Below are positions 35,766-45,434 of a DNA stretch of 64,000 bases, in pieces. Numbering within the stretch: position 1 is the first letter of the stretch; every line of letters starts with the position of its first letter. This DNA comes from VYFG01 sp965203365 (GTDB taxonomy: Bacteria > Pseudomonadota > Gammaproteobacteria > Arenicellales > Poriferihabitantaceae), in assembly GCA_965203365.1 (NCBI GenBank), contig OZ241878.1, forward strand, positions 3,596,001 to 3,660,000. Direction: 5' to 3'. Both the position numbers and the translations under genes were made by a program. The notes under the pieces are model-generated. The model searched no databases. It had not been told where the DNA came from and worked only from the letters and a program-made list of their open reading frames with translations.

Positions 35766-36806
35766 ATGAAACCGACATTTTCGCGCATTTCCCTGACCAC
35801 GGTGGTATGGATGCTGGTCTCAGCGATGGCCATTCCCCCACCCGTGATGGCCCAGGAAGTGGTCAATATCTATTCCGCTCGCAAAGAGGCGTTGATCCTT
35901 CCCCTATTGCAACGATTCGAAGTGGAAACCGGGATTGGTTTTCGATTGGTGACGGGCAAGGCAGATGGTTTGTTGAAACGGATTGAAATCGAGGGAGAAG
36001 CCACCCCGGCCGATGTCTTTATCACGGTGGATGTTGGTCGGCTGCAACGGGCCAAGACGGCGGGCATCTTGAAAGCCATCGACAACCCGGTCTTGACCCA
36101 AACCATCCCGGCATACCTGCGGGACAAGGATCATCAGTGGTTTGGATTGTCGCGCCGAGCCCGGGTGATTTTTTTCGCCAAGGATCGGGTCGACCCGACG
36201 GAATTGTCGACCTATGAAGCGCTGACAGACGAAAAGTGGCGGGGTCGTCTGTGCATTCGTTCATCAGGCAATATCTACAACCAATCCCTGGTCGCTTCCA
36301 TGATTGAACACTTGGGTGAGGAGCGGGCGGAGCAGTGGGCGCGAGGGTTGGTCTCCAATTTCGCTCGCAAGCCCGGGGGCGGGGATACCGATCAACTGCA
36401 TGCCATCTCGGCGGGCCAATGCGACCTCACGCTGGTCAATACCTACTATTTCGGGCGCCTACTGACCAGCGAAAAAGAAAGAGACCAGCAGACGGCGGAA
36501 AAAATCGGCATTTTCTGGCCGAATCAGGACGACCGGGGGGCTCATGTCAACGTCAGCGGGGCTGGTATCGTGCGCCATGCCAGAAACGAGGCGGCGGCAC
36601 AGGTTCTGCTGGAGTTTCTGGTGAATCCGGAGTCGCAACAGTGGTATGCCGAGGTGAACCATGAATATCCGGTGGTACCCGGAGTACCGATGTCGGATAC
36701 TCTGCGGCAATTAGGCACATTCCGTGCCGATACCCTTGATCTGACCGTGCTCGGTGAAAACAACCGGGCGGCCCTGCAGTTGATGGACCGGGCTGGATGG
36801 CGTTGA
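35766..36806 (+). CDS. fbpA: Fe(III) ABC transporter, periplasmic binding protein
   Basis: A 346-residue type II binding protein of the FbpA/FutA/IdiA family. The signal peptide ends at PPVMAQ, and the mature protein starts EVVNIYSARKEALILPLL, the classic N-terminus with its Tyr. GKADGLLKRIEIEG, WFGLSRRARVI and DLTLVNTYYFGRL follow; the paired tyrosines in NTYYFG are the iron ligands of the family. It binds ferric iron in the periplasm and delivers it to FbpB/FbpC. The start MKPTFSR at 35766 is chosen because it opens a normal signal peptide; the frame is open 22 codons upstream, inside the hydroxylase gene. Confidence 0.93.
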   Translation: MKPTFSRISLTTVVWMLVSAMAIPPPVMAQEVVNIYSARKEALILPLLQRFEVETGIGFRLVTGKADGLLKRIEIEGEATPADVFITVDVGRLQRAKTAGILKAIDNPVLTQTIPAYLRDKDHQWFGLSRRARVIFFAKDRVDPTELSTYEALTDEKWRGRLCIRSSGNIYNQSLVASMIEHLGEERAEQWARGLVSNFARKPGGGDTDQLHAISAGQCDLTLVNTYYFGRLLTSEKERDQQTAEKIGIFWPNQDDRGAHVNVSGAGIVRHARNEAAAQVLLEFLVNPESQQWYAEVNHEYPVVPGVPMSDTLRQLGTFRADTLDLTVLGENNRAALQLMDRAGWR

Positions 36807-36950
36807 GTACCTCATTTCGTTTCAGGCATAATCCGACCCGTGGCATCACCGCTGGGCAGTGCATGGGCAGTATTCAGAATTGATCGGCCGGGTGCGTAGT
36901 ATGGTCACATTGGTTCGGACAAGATTTCTCCCATAGTTGATAAGGTTCGC

Positions 36951-38639
36951 ATGCTACGTGATGCTGCACTCGTGATCAGTGGATTTCGGTTCAACTGGTC
37001 GAGGTGGCCAAGCGGCTGGATCGTCATCAGCTTCCTAACCGCGTTGGTGATCTTTGTGCCAATTGGTACGATTGGCATCAATCTGTTCACCCCTGGCAGT
37101 GAGAATTGGCCGCATCTGGTGGACACCGTTTTGGTGGAGTACATCACCAATTCCCTGTGGCTGATGCTGGGAGTGACCCTCGGAGCCGGCAGCATTGGAG
37201 TGACTACCGCATGGCTCACCAGCATGTATCGCTTTCCCGGGCGCAGTTGGTTGACATGGTTATTGTTGCTCCCCTTGGCCATGCCCGCCTATATCATCGC
37301 CTATACCTATACTGGCATGCTGGACGTGAGCGGACCCCTCCAAGGATGGATTCGTGATACCTTCGGTCTGTCGTACGGGGAGTACTGGTTTCCGGAGATT
37401 CGGTCCATCGGTGGGGCGATCGTCATGTTTTCCCTGGTGCTGTACCCCTATGTCTATCTGATGGCCCGCGCGGCGTTTATTGGCCAATCGATCTGTGTCC
37501 TGGAGGTGAGCCGAACACTGGGTTGCAGTGCTTGGCACAGTTTCTCCCAAGTCGCCGTTCCGTTGGCACGACCCGCCATCGTGGCTGGGCTGTCCTTGGC
37601 CCTGATGGAAACTCTGGCGGATTTCGGGACCGTGCAGTATTTCGGGGTGAGCACATTCACTACCGGGATTTACCGCACCTGGTTCGGCATGTTCGATGGC
37701 GTGGCGGCGGCCCAACTGGCCGCCATCTTGTTGCTTTTCGTGTTTGGCCTCATCCTGCTGGAACGCGGTTCCCGCCACCGTGCGCACTTCCACCATACGA
37801 CCAACCGCTACCAACGGTTGCCGGAGATCGGACTTTCCCGGGGATGGGCTGTCCTCGCTTTCACGGTCTGTCTGCTACCATTGCTGCTTGGCTTTATCCT
37901 ACCGACTATCCAGTTGGTGATCTGGGCGGTGGAAACCTACGGTGCCATGGTGGATGAGCGGTTTGTCCAACTGGCATGGCACAGTTTGGTGTTGGCGGGG
38001 GGCGCGGCTATCATTGCACTGGTGCCGGCTTTGCTGCTGGGGTATGGCAACCGTATCCACTCTTCTGGGATCATGCGGTTTTTCACGCGCCTGTCCTCCA
38101 TGGGGTATGCTATCCCCGGGACAGTGATCGCGGTCGGTATATTGATTCCGTTTGGCGCACTGGACAACCTAGTGAACGGTTGGACCTTGGCGTTTTTCGA
38201 TCTCAGTGTGGGGCTCGTATTCAGTGGGACAGTATTCATTTTGTTGTTCGCCTATACGGTCCGGTTTCTCGCGGTGTCCCTGCAATCCGTCGAGGCAGGA
38301 CTGGACAAGATCAGACCTTCCATGGATGAAGCCGCTCGGTCTATGGGTAGCAATCGAACCACCGTTCTGCGTCAGATTCACTTGCCCATCATGAAAGGGA
38401 GCTTGCTGACCGCAGTCGTCATTGTGTTCGTGGATGTCATGAAGGAGTTGCCCGCCACATTGATTCTGCGTCCGTTTGACTTCAACACCTTGGCCGTTCG
38501 CGCCTACGAACTGGCCTCGGACGAACGCTTGGCGGATTCCTCCACCGCGGCACTGGCCATTGTCTTCGTCGGCATCATTCCAGTCATTTTGCTGAGTGCC
38601 GCCATCAGTCGGTCGCGGGCGGGTACTCGGCCCATGTGA
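36951..38639 (+). CDS. fbpB: Fe(III) ABC transporter, fused permease
   Basis: A 562-residue inner-membrane permease with two homologous halves of about six spans each. Each half has the ATPase-docking EAA loop: EVSRTLGCSAWHSFSQVAVP in the first and EAARSMGSNRTTVLRQIHLP in the second. This is the FbpB/SfuB arrangement of ferric iron importers. It lies 144 bases after fbpA, with fbpC starting five bases after its stop. Confidence 0.93.
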   Translation: MLRDAALVISGFRFNWSRWPSGWIVISFLTALVIFVPIGTIGINLFTPGSENWPHLVDTVLVEYITNSLWLMLGVTLGAGSIGVTTAWLTSMYRFPGRSWLTWLLLLPLAMPAYIIAYTYTGMLDVSGPLQGWIRDTFGLSYGEYWFPEIRSIGGAIVMFSLVLYPYVYLMARAAFIGQSICVLEVSRTLGCSAWHSFSQVAVPLARPAIVAGLSLALMETLADFGTVQYFGVSTFTTGIYRTWFGMFDGVAAAQLAAILLLFVFGLILLERGSRHRAHFHHTTNRYQRLPEIGLSRGWAVLAFTVCLLPLLLGFILPTIQLVIWAVETYGAMVDERFVQLAWHSLVLAGGAAIIALVPALLLGYGNRIHSSGIMRFFTRLSSMGYAIPGTVIAVGILIPFGALDNLVNGWTLAFFDLSVGLVFSGTVFILLFAYTVRFLAVSLQSVEAGLDKIRPSMDEAARSMGSNRTTVLRQIHLPIMKGSLLTAVVIVFVDVMKELPATLILRPFDFNTLAVRAYELASDERLADSSTAALAIVFVGIIPVILLSAAISRSRAGTRPM

Positions 38640-38643
38640 ACTG

Positions 38644-39702
38644 ATGCCAAACAGTCATCTCATGATCCACGCAGCTAGCGTGGACCTCGGTGGAACCCGG
38701 GTGGTCGATAACGTGAGCTTTTCCCTTCAGACCGGCGAGACCGGCGGTTTGTTGGGTCCGAGCGGCTGTGGCAAGACGACACTGCTTCGTGCCATCGCTG
38801 GCTTCGAACAGCCGACCGAAGGACAGATTCGCATTCGGGACCGGGTCGTCTCCGGGACGGGGCGTCATTTGGCTCCAGAGCGTCGTGGTATCGGCATGGT
38901 ATTTCAGGACTTGGCATTGTTCCCCCACCTGACGGTCGTCGGTAATGTGGGGTTCGGCATCCGGCAGATGGGGACAGACCTCATCCGCCGCCGTGTTTTT
39001 GAACTGCTGGAGATGGTTGGTCTGGAGAAGTATGCCGACATGTATCCCCATGAACTATCGGGAGGTCAGCAACAGCGCGTGGCCCTGATTCGTGCCATTG
39101 CCCCCGCACCCGACCTGCTGCTGCTGGATGAACCGTTCAGTGGTCAGGACCCGGAGCTCAGGCAACAGCTGGCTCACGAGTTGCGTGAAGTGTTGCGCCA
39201 ACAGGGGGTCACCGCCCTGTTAGTGACTCATGATCAACTGGAAGCCTTTGCATTTTCTGATCGGGTGGGTGTTCTTCATGGCGGTCGGTTATGCCAGTGG
39301 GACTTAGGGTATAACCTGTATCATTGGCCCGCCGACCGGTTTGTGGCCGAGTTTGTCGGACGAGGTGTTTTCATCCCCGCCACGGTGCTCGATGAGCATC
39401 GACTGCGGACCAGCTTTGGAGTGATCACCGGAAACCTGTCTACCGTCTGGCCCTCCGTTACCGAAGTGGATCTATTACTGCGGCCGGATGATATCCATTA
39501 TGACCCGGAGGGCAGTATCTGCGCCCGGGTGGAGTCGAGTACATTTCGTGGAGCAGATTATCTGTATACCCTGGTGTTGCAAGATGGCACCCGAATAATG
39601 TGTCTTGCGCCAAGCCATTTCGTCCACCGGCCCGGGGATAGGATTGGCGTTTGCCTGGATTTGCAGCATCTGGTTGTGTTTCCAAGAGCTCACCCGGCAT
39701 GA
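38644..39702 (+). CDS. fbpC: Fe(III) ABC transporter, ATP-binding protein
   Basis: A 352-residue ABC ATPase. Walker A LGPSGCGKTT, signature ELSGGQQQRVALIRA, and Walker B LLLLDEPFSGQD with the switch His in VTHDQ are intact; the C-terminal third is a TOBE-type regulatory domain with LLLRPDDIHYDPEG. It energises the FbpAB ferric iron importer. ATG 38644 follows the fbpB stop after four bases (TGAACTGATG), so it is translationally linked; the upstream in-frame start lies within fbpB. Confidence 0.93.
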   Translation: MPNSHLMIHAASVDLGGTRVVDNVSFSLQTGETGGLLGPSGCGKTTLLRAIAGFEQPTEGQIRIRDRVVSGTGRHLAPERRGIGMVFQDLALFPHLTVVGNVGFGIRQMGTDLIRRRVFELLEMVGLEKYADMYPHELSGGQQQRVALIRAIAPAPDLLLLDEPFSGQDPELRQQLAHELREVLRQQGVTALLVTHDQLEAFAFSDRVGVLHGGRLCQWDLGYNLYHWPADRFVAEFVGRGVFIPATVLDEHRLRTSFGVITGNLSTVWPSVTEVDLLLRPDDIHYDPEGSICARVESSTFRGADYLYTLVLQDGTRIMCLAPSHFVHRPGDRIGVCLDLQHLVVFPRAHPA

Positions 39703-40025
39703 TTGATCTGGTTCTGGCCGTCATCAAAGATCGTTTCGCTGTGATGTTGTGGCGGTTGAAGCCCTGCCGAACCACCCGTGATCAGGCGTCGACCCATCGG
39801 CGGTGAATTCGCTTGCTTGGAGAAACGAACTGGCCTGAAGTTCGCCGCCTTGGTGATGAGTTGTTCCCTCTCATGCCAAGGAATTGATCTGAAAACGAGA
39901 ATCAGATGCAATCCTATTATCAATATAATTCAATCACTTGCAAACATCATTCGACTTTGTTAATCTTGTTCAACGTGAAATAACCATGGTCGAGGTAACG
40001 CTGGCCAAATGATAGAGAAAGCAAT
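39703..40025. other. Upstream region of the bacterioferritin gene
   Basis: About 320 bases without a gene. The second half is AT-rich (TATTATCAATATAATTCAATC near 39914) and likely holds the bfr promoter; a Fur-like site is suggested there but the match is poor. Confidence 0.4.
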
Positions 40026-40508
40026 ATGAAAGGGAACGAAACGGTCATCCGGCATCTGAACAGGGTTCTGAAAAATGAGCTGACTGCCATCAATCAGTAT
40101 TTCCTCCATTCCAGGATGTTGAAGGATTGGGGTCTGACAGCTTTGGGTGAGCATGAGTATCATGAGTCTATTGATGAAATGAAGCATGCGGATAGTCTGA
40201 TCCATCGCATTTTATTTTTGGAAGGGCTTCCGAACATGCAGGATTTGGGGAAGCTCATGATAGGCCAGGATACCCGGGAGATATTGGAATGTGACCTGAA
40301 AATGGAGATGAAGGCACACCCGGACCTGAAAGAGGCGATTGCGGATTGTGAAAAGGTCGAGGATTACGTTTCACGGGAACTGTTCGAGTCCATTTTGGAA
40401 TCCGAGGAAGAGCATATCGACTGGCTCGAAACACAACTGGGATTGATCGACCGAGTTGGTTTGGAAAACTATCAGCAATCGCAAATGTCGTCAGACTCAT
40501 CCACTTGA
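40026..40508 (+). CDS. bfr: Bacterioferritin
   Basis: A 160-residue four-helix-bundle iron-storage protein. All ferroxidase ligands are present at the standard positions: Glu18, Glu51, His54, Glu94, Glu127 and His130, and Met52 (in DEMKHAD) is the haem ligand, so this is a haem-binding, catalytically competent Bfr subunit. It oxidises Fe(II) and stores the mineral in a 24-mer. It lies right after the ferric importer genes, and its release partner Bfd is encoded at 61.3 kb. Start ATG 40026 follows AGAGAAAGCAAT. Confidence 0.95.
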   Translation: MKGNETVIRHLNRVLKNELTAINQYFLHSRMLKDWGLTALGEHEYHESIDEMKHADSLIHRILFLEGLPNMQDLGKLMIGQDTREILECDLKMEMKAHPDLKEAIADCEKVEDYVSRELFESILESEEEHIDWLETQLGLIDRVGLENYQQSQMSSDSST

Positions 40509-40987
40509 AGGACGCAGTTCTTAATTCTGCCTCTGCTAACGCCATATGCGATTGGAAAAGTAGTTTTTTCCGAGATTCCTCCCTGATTCCATAAATTGAC
40601 TCAAAGTTGACTGTCACAGGAAGAAGATCAAAACCATCGACGTCCCGGTTCCGCTTAATTGGAACTTAGTACTGGTTTGATCGTCTTTAGATCAAGGCTG
40701 ATCAGATACGGCGCATCCGCTCCGAAGCATCAGTCGCCATCGACACCCTGTCTTTCGCTGTGCTTCGCGAGGCATTTGGGGAAGAAGGGCATGCAGTAAT
40801 GTAGCCAGTGTTAACTGCGTAGTGATCGGTTGTGCTTGGCGAGAGTCATCGAGGCACCTCAAATCTCGTGTTTCGGTTTTTCGGGCGTTAGAGCAATAAC
40901 ACTTCAATCTGCCATATTTACCGTGACACCGTGTGCGTCGATGAAAAACTTCGCTGGGTCGGAGTTTGATTTATGTCAGGGGGGTGC
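40509..40987. other. Boundary region before the accessory island
   Basis: About 480 bases with no gene. Frames of up to 71 codons exist on the minus strand but have no start signals or family features. GC falls and the clean operon structure ends here. Confidence 0.4.
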
Positions 40988-42387
40988 ATGACGGCAAACC
41001 GAATTGCAGCGATGGCCGCGGCGGGCGAATCCGAGACTTTGGAATTCAAAGCCACGACCGGTGCACGCCGCGAGGCGATGAGGACGGTCTGCGCCATGCT
41101 CAACCAGCAGGGCGGTCAGGTGCTGTTCGGTGTTTCGCCGGAGGGCCATGCGACCGGGCAGCAGGTGAGCGAGCCGACCATCGAGGAACTGAGTGCGGAG
41201 ACTGCCAGGATCGAGCCACCGGTTTTCCCAACCGTTGAGCGGTTTCGGCTAGCAAATGCTCGCGAGGTTGTCATCATCTCTGTCAGTTAGGGGGCCACGA
41301 AACCCTATCAATACCGAGGCACAGCCTATTGTCGCGTGGGGAACACGACCCGAGCGATGAGTGTCGATGAGTATAACCGCGTGCTTTTCGAGCGCATGCA
41401 CAGCGAAAGGCGCTGGGAGAACGAGCCTGCGACCGGATGGTCGATTGAGGACCTGGATGTGGTGGAAATCCGTAATACCGTCGCCGAAGCGGTGAGGATC
41501 GGTCGCCTCAACGAACCCGGCCATCGGGAACCGGAGCATTTACTACGTGGACTTGGGCTGCTCCGCGATGGTGTTCTGGTCCGAGCGGCGGCTGTTCTGT
41601 TTGGCAACACCGAACGGCTCGAGTTCGAGATGCCCCAGTGTCTGCTCCGAGTGGCTCGTTTCCGGGGAATCGATCGTACCGAGTTCCTCGACAATCGACA
41701 GTTCAACGGCAATGCCTTCATGCTTCTCTCCAGCGCGGAGCGCTTTCTGCGCGAAAGCCTTGCCTATCGCCAGCCGTTTCGAACCAGGCCAGATTCAGCG
41801 CATCGACGAACCACTGTACCCGCCCTTGTCAACACGAGAAGCGCTAGCGAATGCCCTATGCCCATCGCGACTACTCGATCGGAGGCGGTTCCGTCGGTCT
41901 GGCAGTTTACGACGACCGCTTGGAAGTGACGTCGACGGGGAGCCTGCATTTCGGACTGACCCCCGAGAAACTTTTTGAACAGCATGAGTCAAAACCTTGG
42001 AACCCGCTGATCGCCCGTACGTTCTATCGACGAGGACTCATCGAGGAATGGGGCCGCGGTACGCTCAAGATGGCGGAACTGGCGATTTCTGCAGGCCTGC
42101 CGCTTCCCGAAATTGAAGATGTCGGCGATTGTGTCACTGTACGATTCCACCTAGGCGGGTTCAAGCCGACCCTGCGTAACGGATTTCATGTGACCCGACG
42201 ACAAAGAGCGATTCTTACCCTGCTATATCAGGAAGATGGATTGTCGCTAGGCGAAATTCATTCACAATTGCCTTTGGACACAACTGTACGTCAGGTGAGA
42301 AGAGCACTGACGGGTTTAAGAGAACGCGGACTGGCCGCTTCCACCGGGCGCGGGCGTGCCGCGCGGTGGAAGCTGTTAAGAGAATAG
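40988..42387 (+). pseudogene. Broken AlbA_2/HATPase_c_4 (Schlafen-like) gene
   Basis: The frame begins MTANRIAAMAAAGESETLEF (GGGGGG before the ATG) and meets an in-frame TAG at 41288-41290, then continues in the same frame (GATKPYQYRGTAYCRVGN...). Two frameshifts follow, near 41775 and 41855, after which HRDYSIGGGSVGLAVYDD and GLIEEWGRGTLKMAE finish the HATPase block, with a winged-helix tail. All parts align to one ancestral protein of about 465 residues, related to the intact AlbA_2 protein at 27.5 kb but of a different subgroup. Non-functional. Confidence 0.85.
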
Positions 42388-42410
42388 CAAAAGTAATCCT
42401 ACCCATGGGG

Positions 42411-42443
42411 TCTAATAGGGGCCTAATAGGGGCCTAATAGGGG
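42411..42443 (+). repeat. 11-bp tandem repeat (CCTAATAGGGG), three copies
   Basis: TCTAATAGGGG-CCTAATAGGGG-CCTAATAGGGG in direct succession, 23 bases after the end of the broken AlbA_2 gene. Probably slippage; alternatively a short iteron-like set, for which three copies are few. Confidence 0.85.
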
Positions 42444-42476
42444 TCAATTGGAGAGGCAGGCAATGACGGTTCACCA

Positions 42477-42682
42477 ATCGTTGTGTTCGCGGAGTGTCCG
42501 TGGTACCTCGAATTCCTTTGTTTCTTCAGCCGCTACGAAGCAACCATTGCTTGGCCGTCACGATCATGAACACCGCTATCGATACCAGGGTAGTTGGCAC
42601 ATAATCCGGTGATGAGTGGCAAATCGTCATTCAGCCAGTGTGGCAGCTGATGCCAAATCCATGCGATTGGGCGACTTTTCGT
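42477..42682. repeat. Dispersed repeat R1, copy 1
   Basis: About 205 bases strongly similar, in the same direction, to 51449-51653 (shared runs include GTTTCTTCAGCCGCTAC and CACGATCATGAACACC). The minus strand reads PHWLN.DLPL...PGIDSGVHDRDG in both copies, so it is likely the tail of an unrecognised gene. Confidence 0.75.
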
Positions 42683-42806
42683 CCCCCGTTCCACTCCGAA
42701 GTACAACACCTGGTCGAGTCGCATGATCGTCTGATGTCGAGCGGGCGGCGGCATGCTACAATTTTTACCACACTTATGATCAACGGACGGTGACCTTGGA
42801 TCCTGC

Positions 42807-42864
42807 CATCGGAAAAGTCATTGTGGGATCATGTTGAGTTGAAAACGGCGATCAAACAAAAGAG
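42807..42864. repeat. Dispersed repeat R2, copy 1
   Basis: About 58 bases similar to 53139-53197 (shared GTGGGATCATGTTGAGTT). The 53-kb copy reads IGEVKWDHVELRTVLKNKEV; this copy has one extra base and is frameshifted. Confidence 0.65.
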
Positions 42865-42929
42865 ATTGAAAAGTCTGCGAAAAGATTTTTTTAGGGTCCC
42901 CTGAACCCCCCAGATTGACTGGCTTCCTG

Positions 42930-44228
42930 CCCCACTTCCAGTCTGAAGTGCCACACTCGCCCCGCTCCCGGCATGAGGGCATCCCCCGAAGGAAGGGAGC
43001 GGGGCGGCGACCGGACCATTCAGCCCTCCCAAGGGCTGAAAGGGCCCGCTCGGGCCGTGTCAGACGGGTTTTGGTCGAGCGGGGCCCTGCCCGTCGAATG
43101 CGGGCTTCTGGAAAGGCAGGGGAGAGGAGTGGAATGACCGCCTTCAGGGCGGGGCGGCAGCGGTGAAGACCTCTTCCGGTGTTCGAACCCCCAGCACCTT
43201 CCGGGGCCGGCGGTTGATCCGCTCTTCCACCGCCCGAACCTGGGCCAGCGTCACCTGACGGAAGTCGGTCCCCTTCGGGAAATACTGGCGGATCAGGCCG
43301 TTGGTATGTTCGTTCAGACCCCGCTCCCAGGAGTGGTCAGGAGTGGCAAAATCCAAGTCGGCCCCAAGGGCCTTGGCGATCTCTCGGTGCCCCGCAAACT
43401 CCTTGCCATTGTCCGCCGTGCAGGTATGCACCCAGTCCCGAATCGGGGCCATCCGCCGGACAATGGCCTCGGTCACGGCCGCCGCGGTCTTCCCTTCCAC
43501 CCCGATCAGCACCAGATACTTCGAGGCCCGATCTACCAAGGAAATCAAGGCCCCTTGGTGCTTCACCCCGATGATCAAGTCAAGCTCCCAGTCCCCGATC
43601 CGGCCCTTGGCCTCCACGATCAACGGGCGCTCGGCGATGTCTACCCGACCGGGAATCTGACCGCGTCCTGCAGGTCGCCCACCCCGCCAGTTGGGCTGCT
43701 TCCCGCGGCGCCGCAGGCACCGGTAAAGGTCTCCCCCCGCCTGTCGGTCCGCTCTCATAGATTGGTAGATCCATTCCCGCCCGGCCATCACCTCTCCTTG
43801 CTGCTGAAACCGGCCCGAGACCTGCTCCGGGCTCCAGCCTGCCCGCAACCACTCCTCCGCCATTGCCCAGCGCTCGGGGGTCATCTTCCAGGGCACAGCC
43901 GAGGCTGCCCGGCGCTGGCTCGTCGCCTTCCCCTAGGCGGGCTGAGGTCGATCCCCGCGCTACCCGCGATGGTAGGACAGCTCCCGGGAAATCGGGCTGA
44001 CGTCCCGCCCGAGGTGCGCGGCCATCGGTCGCTGGGATCGACCGGTAGACTGGAGCGCGGAAATGGGCGATCTTTCCGGGTGGGTCAGGGGGCGGTAGCC
44101 AGTCGGCATGACCCTTCTCCAGTTGTTCGCACACTGAGATTGTCTGCCATCCTCTGGCCCGCTGCCATCCGCCTAACTCAATCAATCAGGCGACGGGGCT
44201 AAGTGTTGCACTTCAGAGTGGCACGGGG
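42930..44228 (-). mobile_element. IS30-family element, decayed copy B
   Basis: About 1.30 kb with the same inverted-repeat ends as copies A and C (CCCCACTTCCAGTCTGAAGTG at the left; CACTTCAGAGTGGCACGGGG at the right). The element interrupts the restriction-enzyme gene on its right, whose reading frame runs straight into the inverted repeat. Confidence 0.87.
43144..44109 (-). pseudogene. IS30-family transposase with two nonsense codons (copy B)
   Basis: From ATG 44109 the frame has the same 966-base length as the intact copy C. Two TAG codons (plus-strand positions 43933-43935 and 43960-43962) stop it after the helix-turn-helix part. From 43896 down, 250 codons are open and include GDWELDLIIG, CTADNGKEFAG and NEHTNGLIRQYFPKG, so all catalytic residues survive. 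It cannot make full transposase unless read through or restarted at 43896. Confidence 0.9.
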
Positions 44229-44593
44229 TTGTTCGCGAGCGGGTAAAGCTCAAGAAAAGCGCCCTCAATGGACTTCCCGAATGAAGTTTTGAGCGTCATG
44301 TAGAGCTTACTATTGAACAGGAACGACCCAAAAGCCGCGGGATCACCTAGCTTCATGACACTTGCCGACGTCATGAGAACATAAGGGTTGGTGCGGTAAT
44401 CGGACAGACCCTTGCGTTTCTCGAAAGCGCGAGGCAGATTGGTCTGGATGTAGCCGGAAATGGTGTTAGCCATGCGGTCCACTCGACCCTGGCTTACACA
44501 TACGAATAGGTCGGCTATATCGCGTGCATCAAAACGGTAGCGAGTGGCCTTGATTGAATTGTAAAGGTTCCTTGTGCGGTTACGGGCAACCAT
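44229..44593 (-). pseudogene. Type II restriction endonuclease, 3' end cut off by IS30
   Basis: About 121 codons from ATG 44593 (MVARNRTRNLYNSIKATRYR...). NPYVLMTSASVMKLGD and FGSFLFNSKLYMTLKTSFGKSIE resemble the N-terminal part of PmeII-type and related type II restriction enzymes, but I am not certain of the family. The start overlaps the methyltransferase stop (TGATG), the standard coupling of a restriction-modification pair. The 3' part, with the nuclease active site, was lost where IS30 copy B lies. Confidence 0.6.
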
Positions 44594-45434
44594 CAGGATC
44601 GGGCCTCCGTAACCAACTTGGTCTTTCGCCATGTAACCGGATCGTTGTAGTAGGCGTCGCTGTTGTTGCCTTGGTCAGACCAAACGAATGTGCGTCCAGC
44701 TTTGAACCATTGACGCGTGCGAACATGTGACTGGACATAAACCACGCGGTACGCCTCTAGTGAGTTCGAATAGGGCTCCAATCGCGAGCAGAGAGTTCAT
44801 CGAGAGTAGATGCGACTACCTCCCCGGCTACTGTCCCCAAGCGCACGGGCACGGCATTTCCGGCTTGGGCGTATTGTTCGGAGGTCGATCCGCAAAATTT
44901 CCAATCGCGAGGAAACTCTTGGATGAGCGCTTACTCCAATAGGCTAAGTGCCCGAACTTCAGTTGGATGACAAAGGGATGTCCCAGCGTGATTAGTCATG
45001 GTAACAAGCGTCGGACAGGGCAGGTCAAAATTGAGCCTGCGCCACCAACCGGAACGTCCGTCTTTGGCGTGCCACGCACGGCCCATGGATTCTTGTTGGG
45101 CTTTTACGGGCAGACTCCGCCAATTGGATCCTGGCGGTACCATGGAAAGATAATGCTTCTTGCGCGGGCTGAAGCCCATGATCGTGGACTCCGGGGTCGT
45201 TCAAGCCGCCAATCGCGTCTCCTAAGGTCTGCCAGCGCTGAAGAGCTTCGTTTGTATCGAAATAGTTCAGGCGTTGCGTCTTGCTGCATAGGTCGTCCGT
45301 GCGTCGGGTCGGGAAAGTCAACAACAGAGCCGTATCTGTTCCCAACCAAGAGTGTGCGCTCTCGGAGTTGTGGTGCTCCGTAGTTCACCGCATTCACTTC
45401 GAAGCAATCCATGAACACGGACAGAATTGCAGGG
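44593..45434 (-). pseudogene. DNA (cytosine-5) methyltransferase, 5'-truncated and frameshifted
   Basis: C-terminal half of a C5 DNA methyltransferase in at least four pieces. Readable blocks in order: CFEVNAVNYGAPQLRERTLL, TLGDAIGGLND, KKHYLSMVPPGSNWRSLP, TLVTMTNHAGTSLCHPTEVR, then an interrupting stop, IQEFPRDWKFCGSTSEQYAQ-AGNAVPV (motif X), and a C-terminal YVQSHVRTRQWFK segment. The N-terminal half with the PCQ catalytic motif is missing; a stop lies just above 45434. With the linked restriction-enzyme fragment this is a dead type II restriction-modification system. Confidence 0.85.

Larger units (their letters stand above)
42388..42929. other. Repeat-bearing region before IS30 copy B
   Basis: No gene. 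It contains an 11-bp tandem repeat at 42411-42443 and two stretches also found at 51.4 and 53.1 kb, described separately. The shared stretches stay readable as fragments of protein in some frames and are probably decayed genes. Confidence 0.5.

Noticed and set aside
42411..42443. Short repeats as a CRISPR array
   Set aside because: Units are 11 bp, directly adjacent without spacers, and no cas genes are present.
12113..44228. Composite transposon bounded by IS30 copies A and B
   Set aside because: Span of 32 kb including core metabolic and iron genes; no target duplication and both copies are dead.
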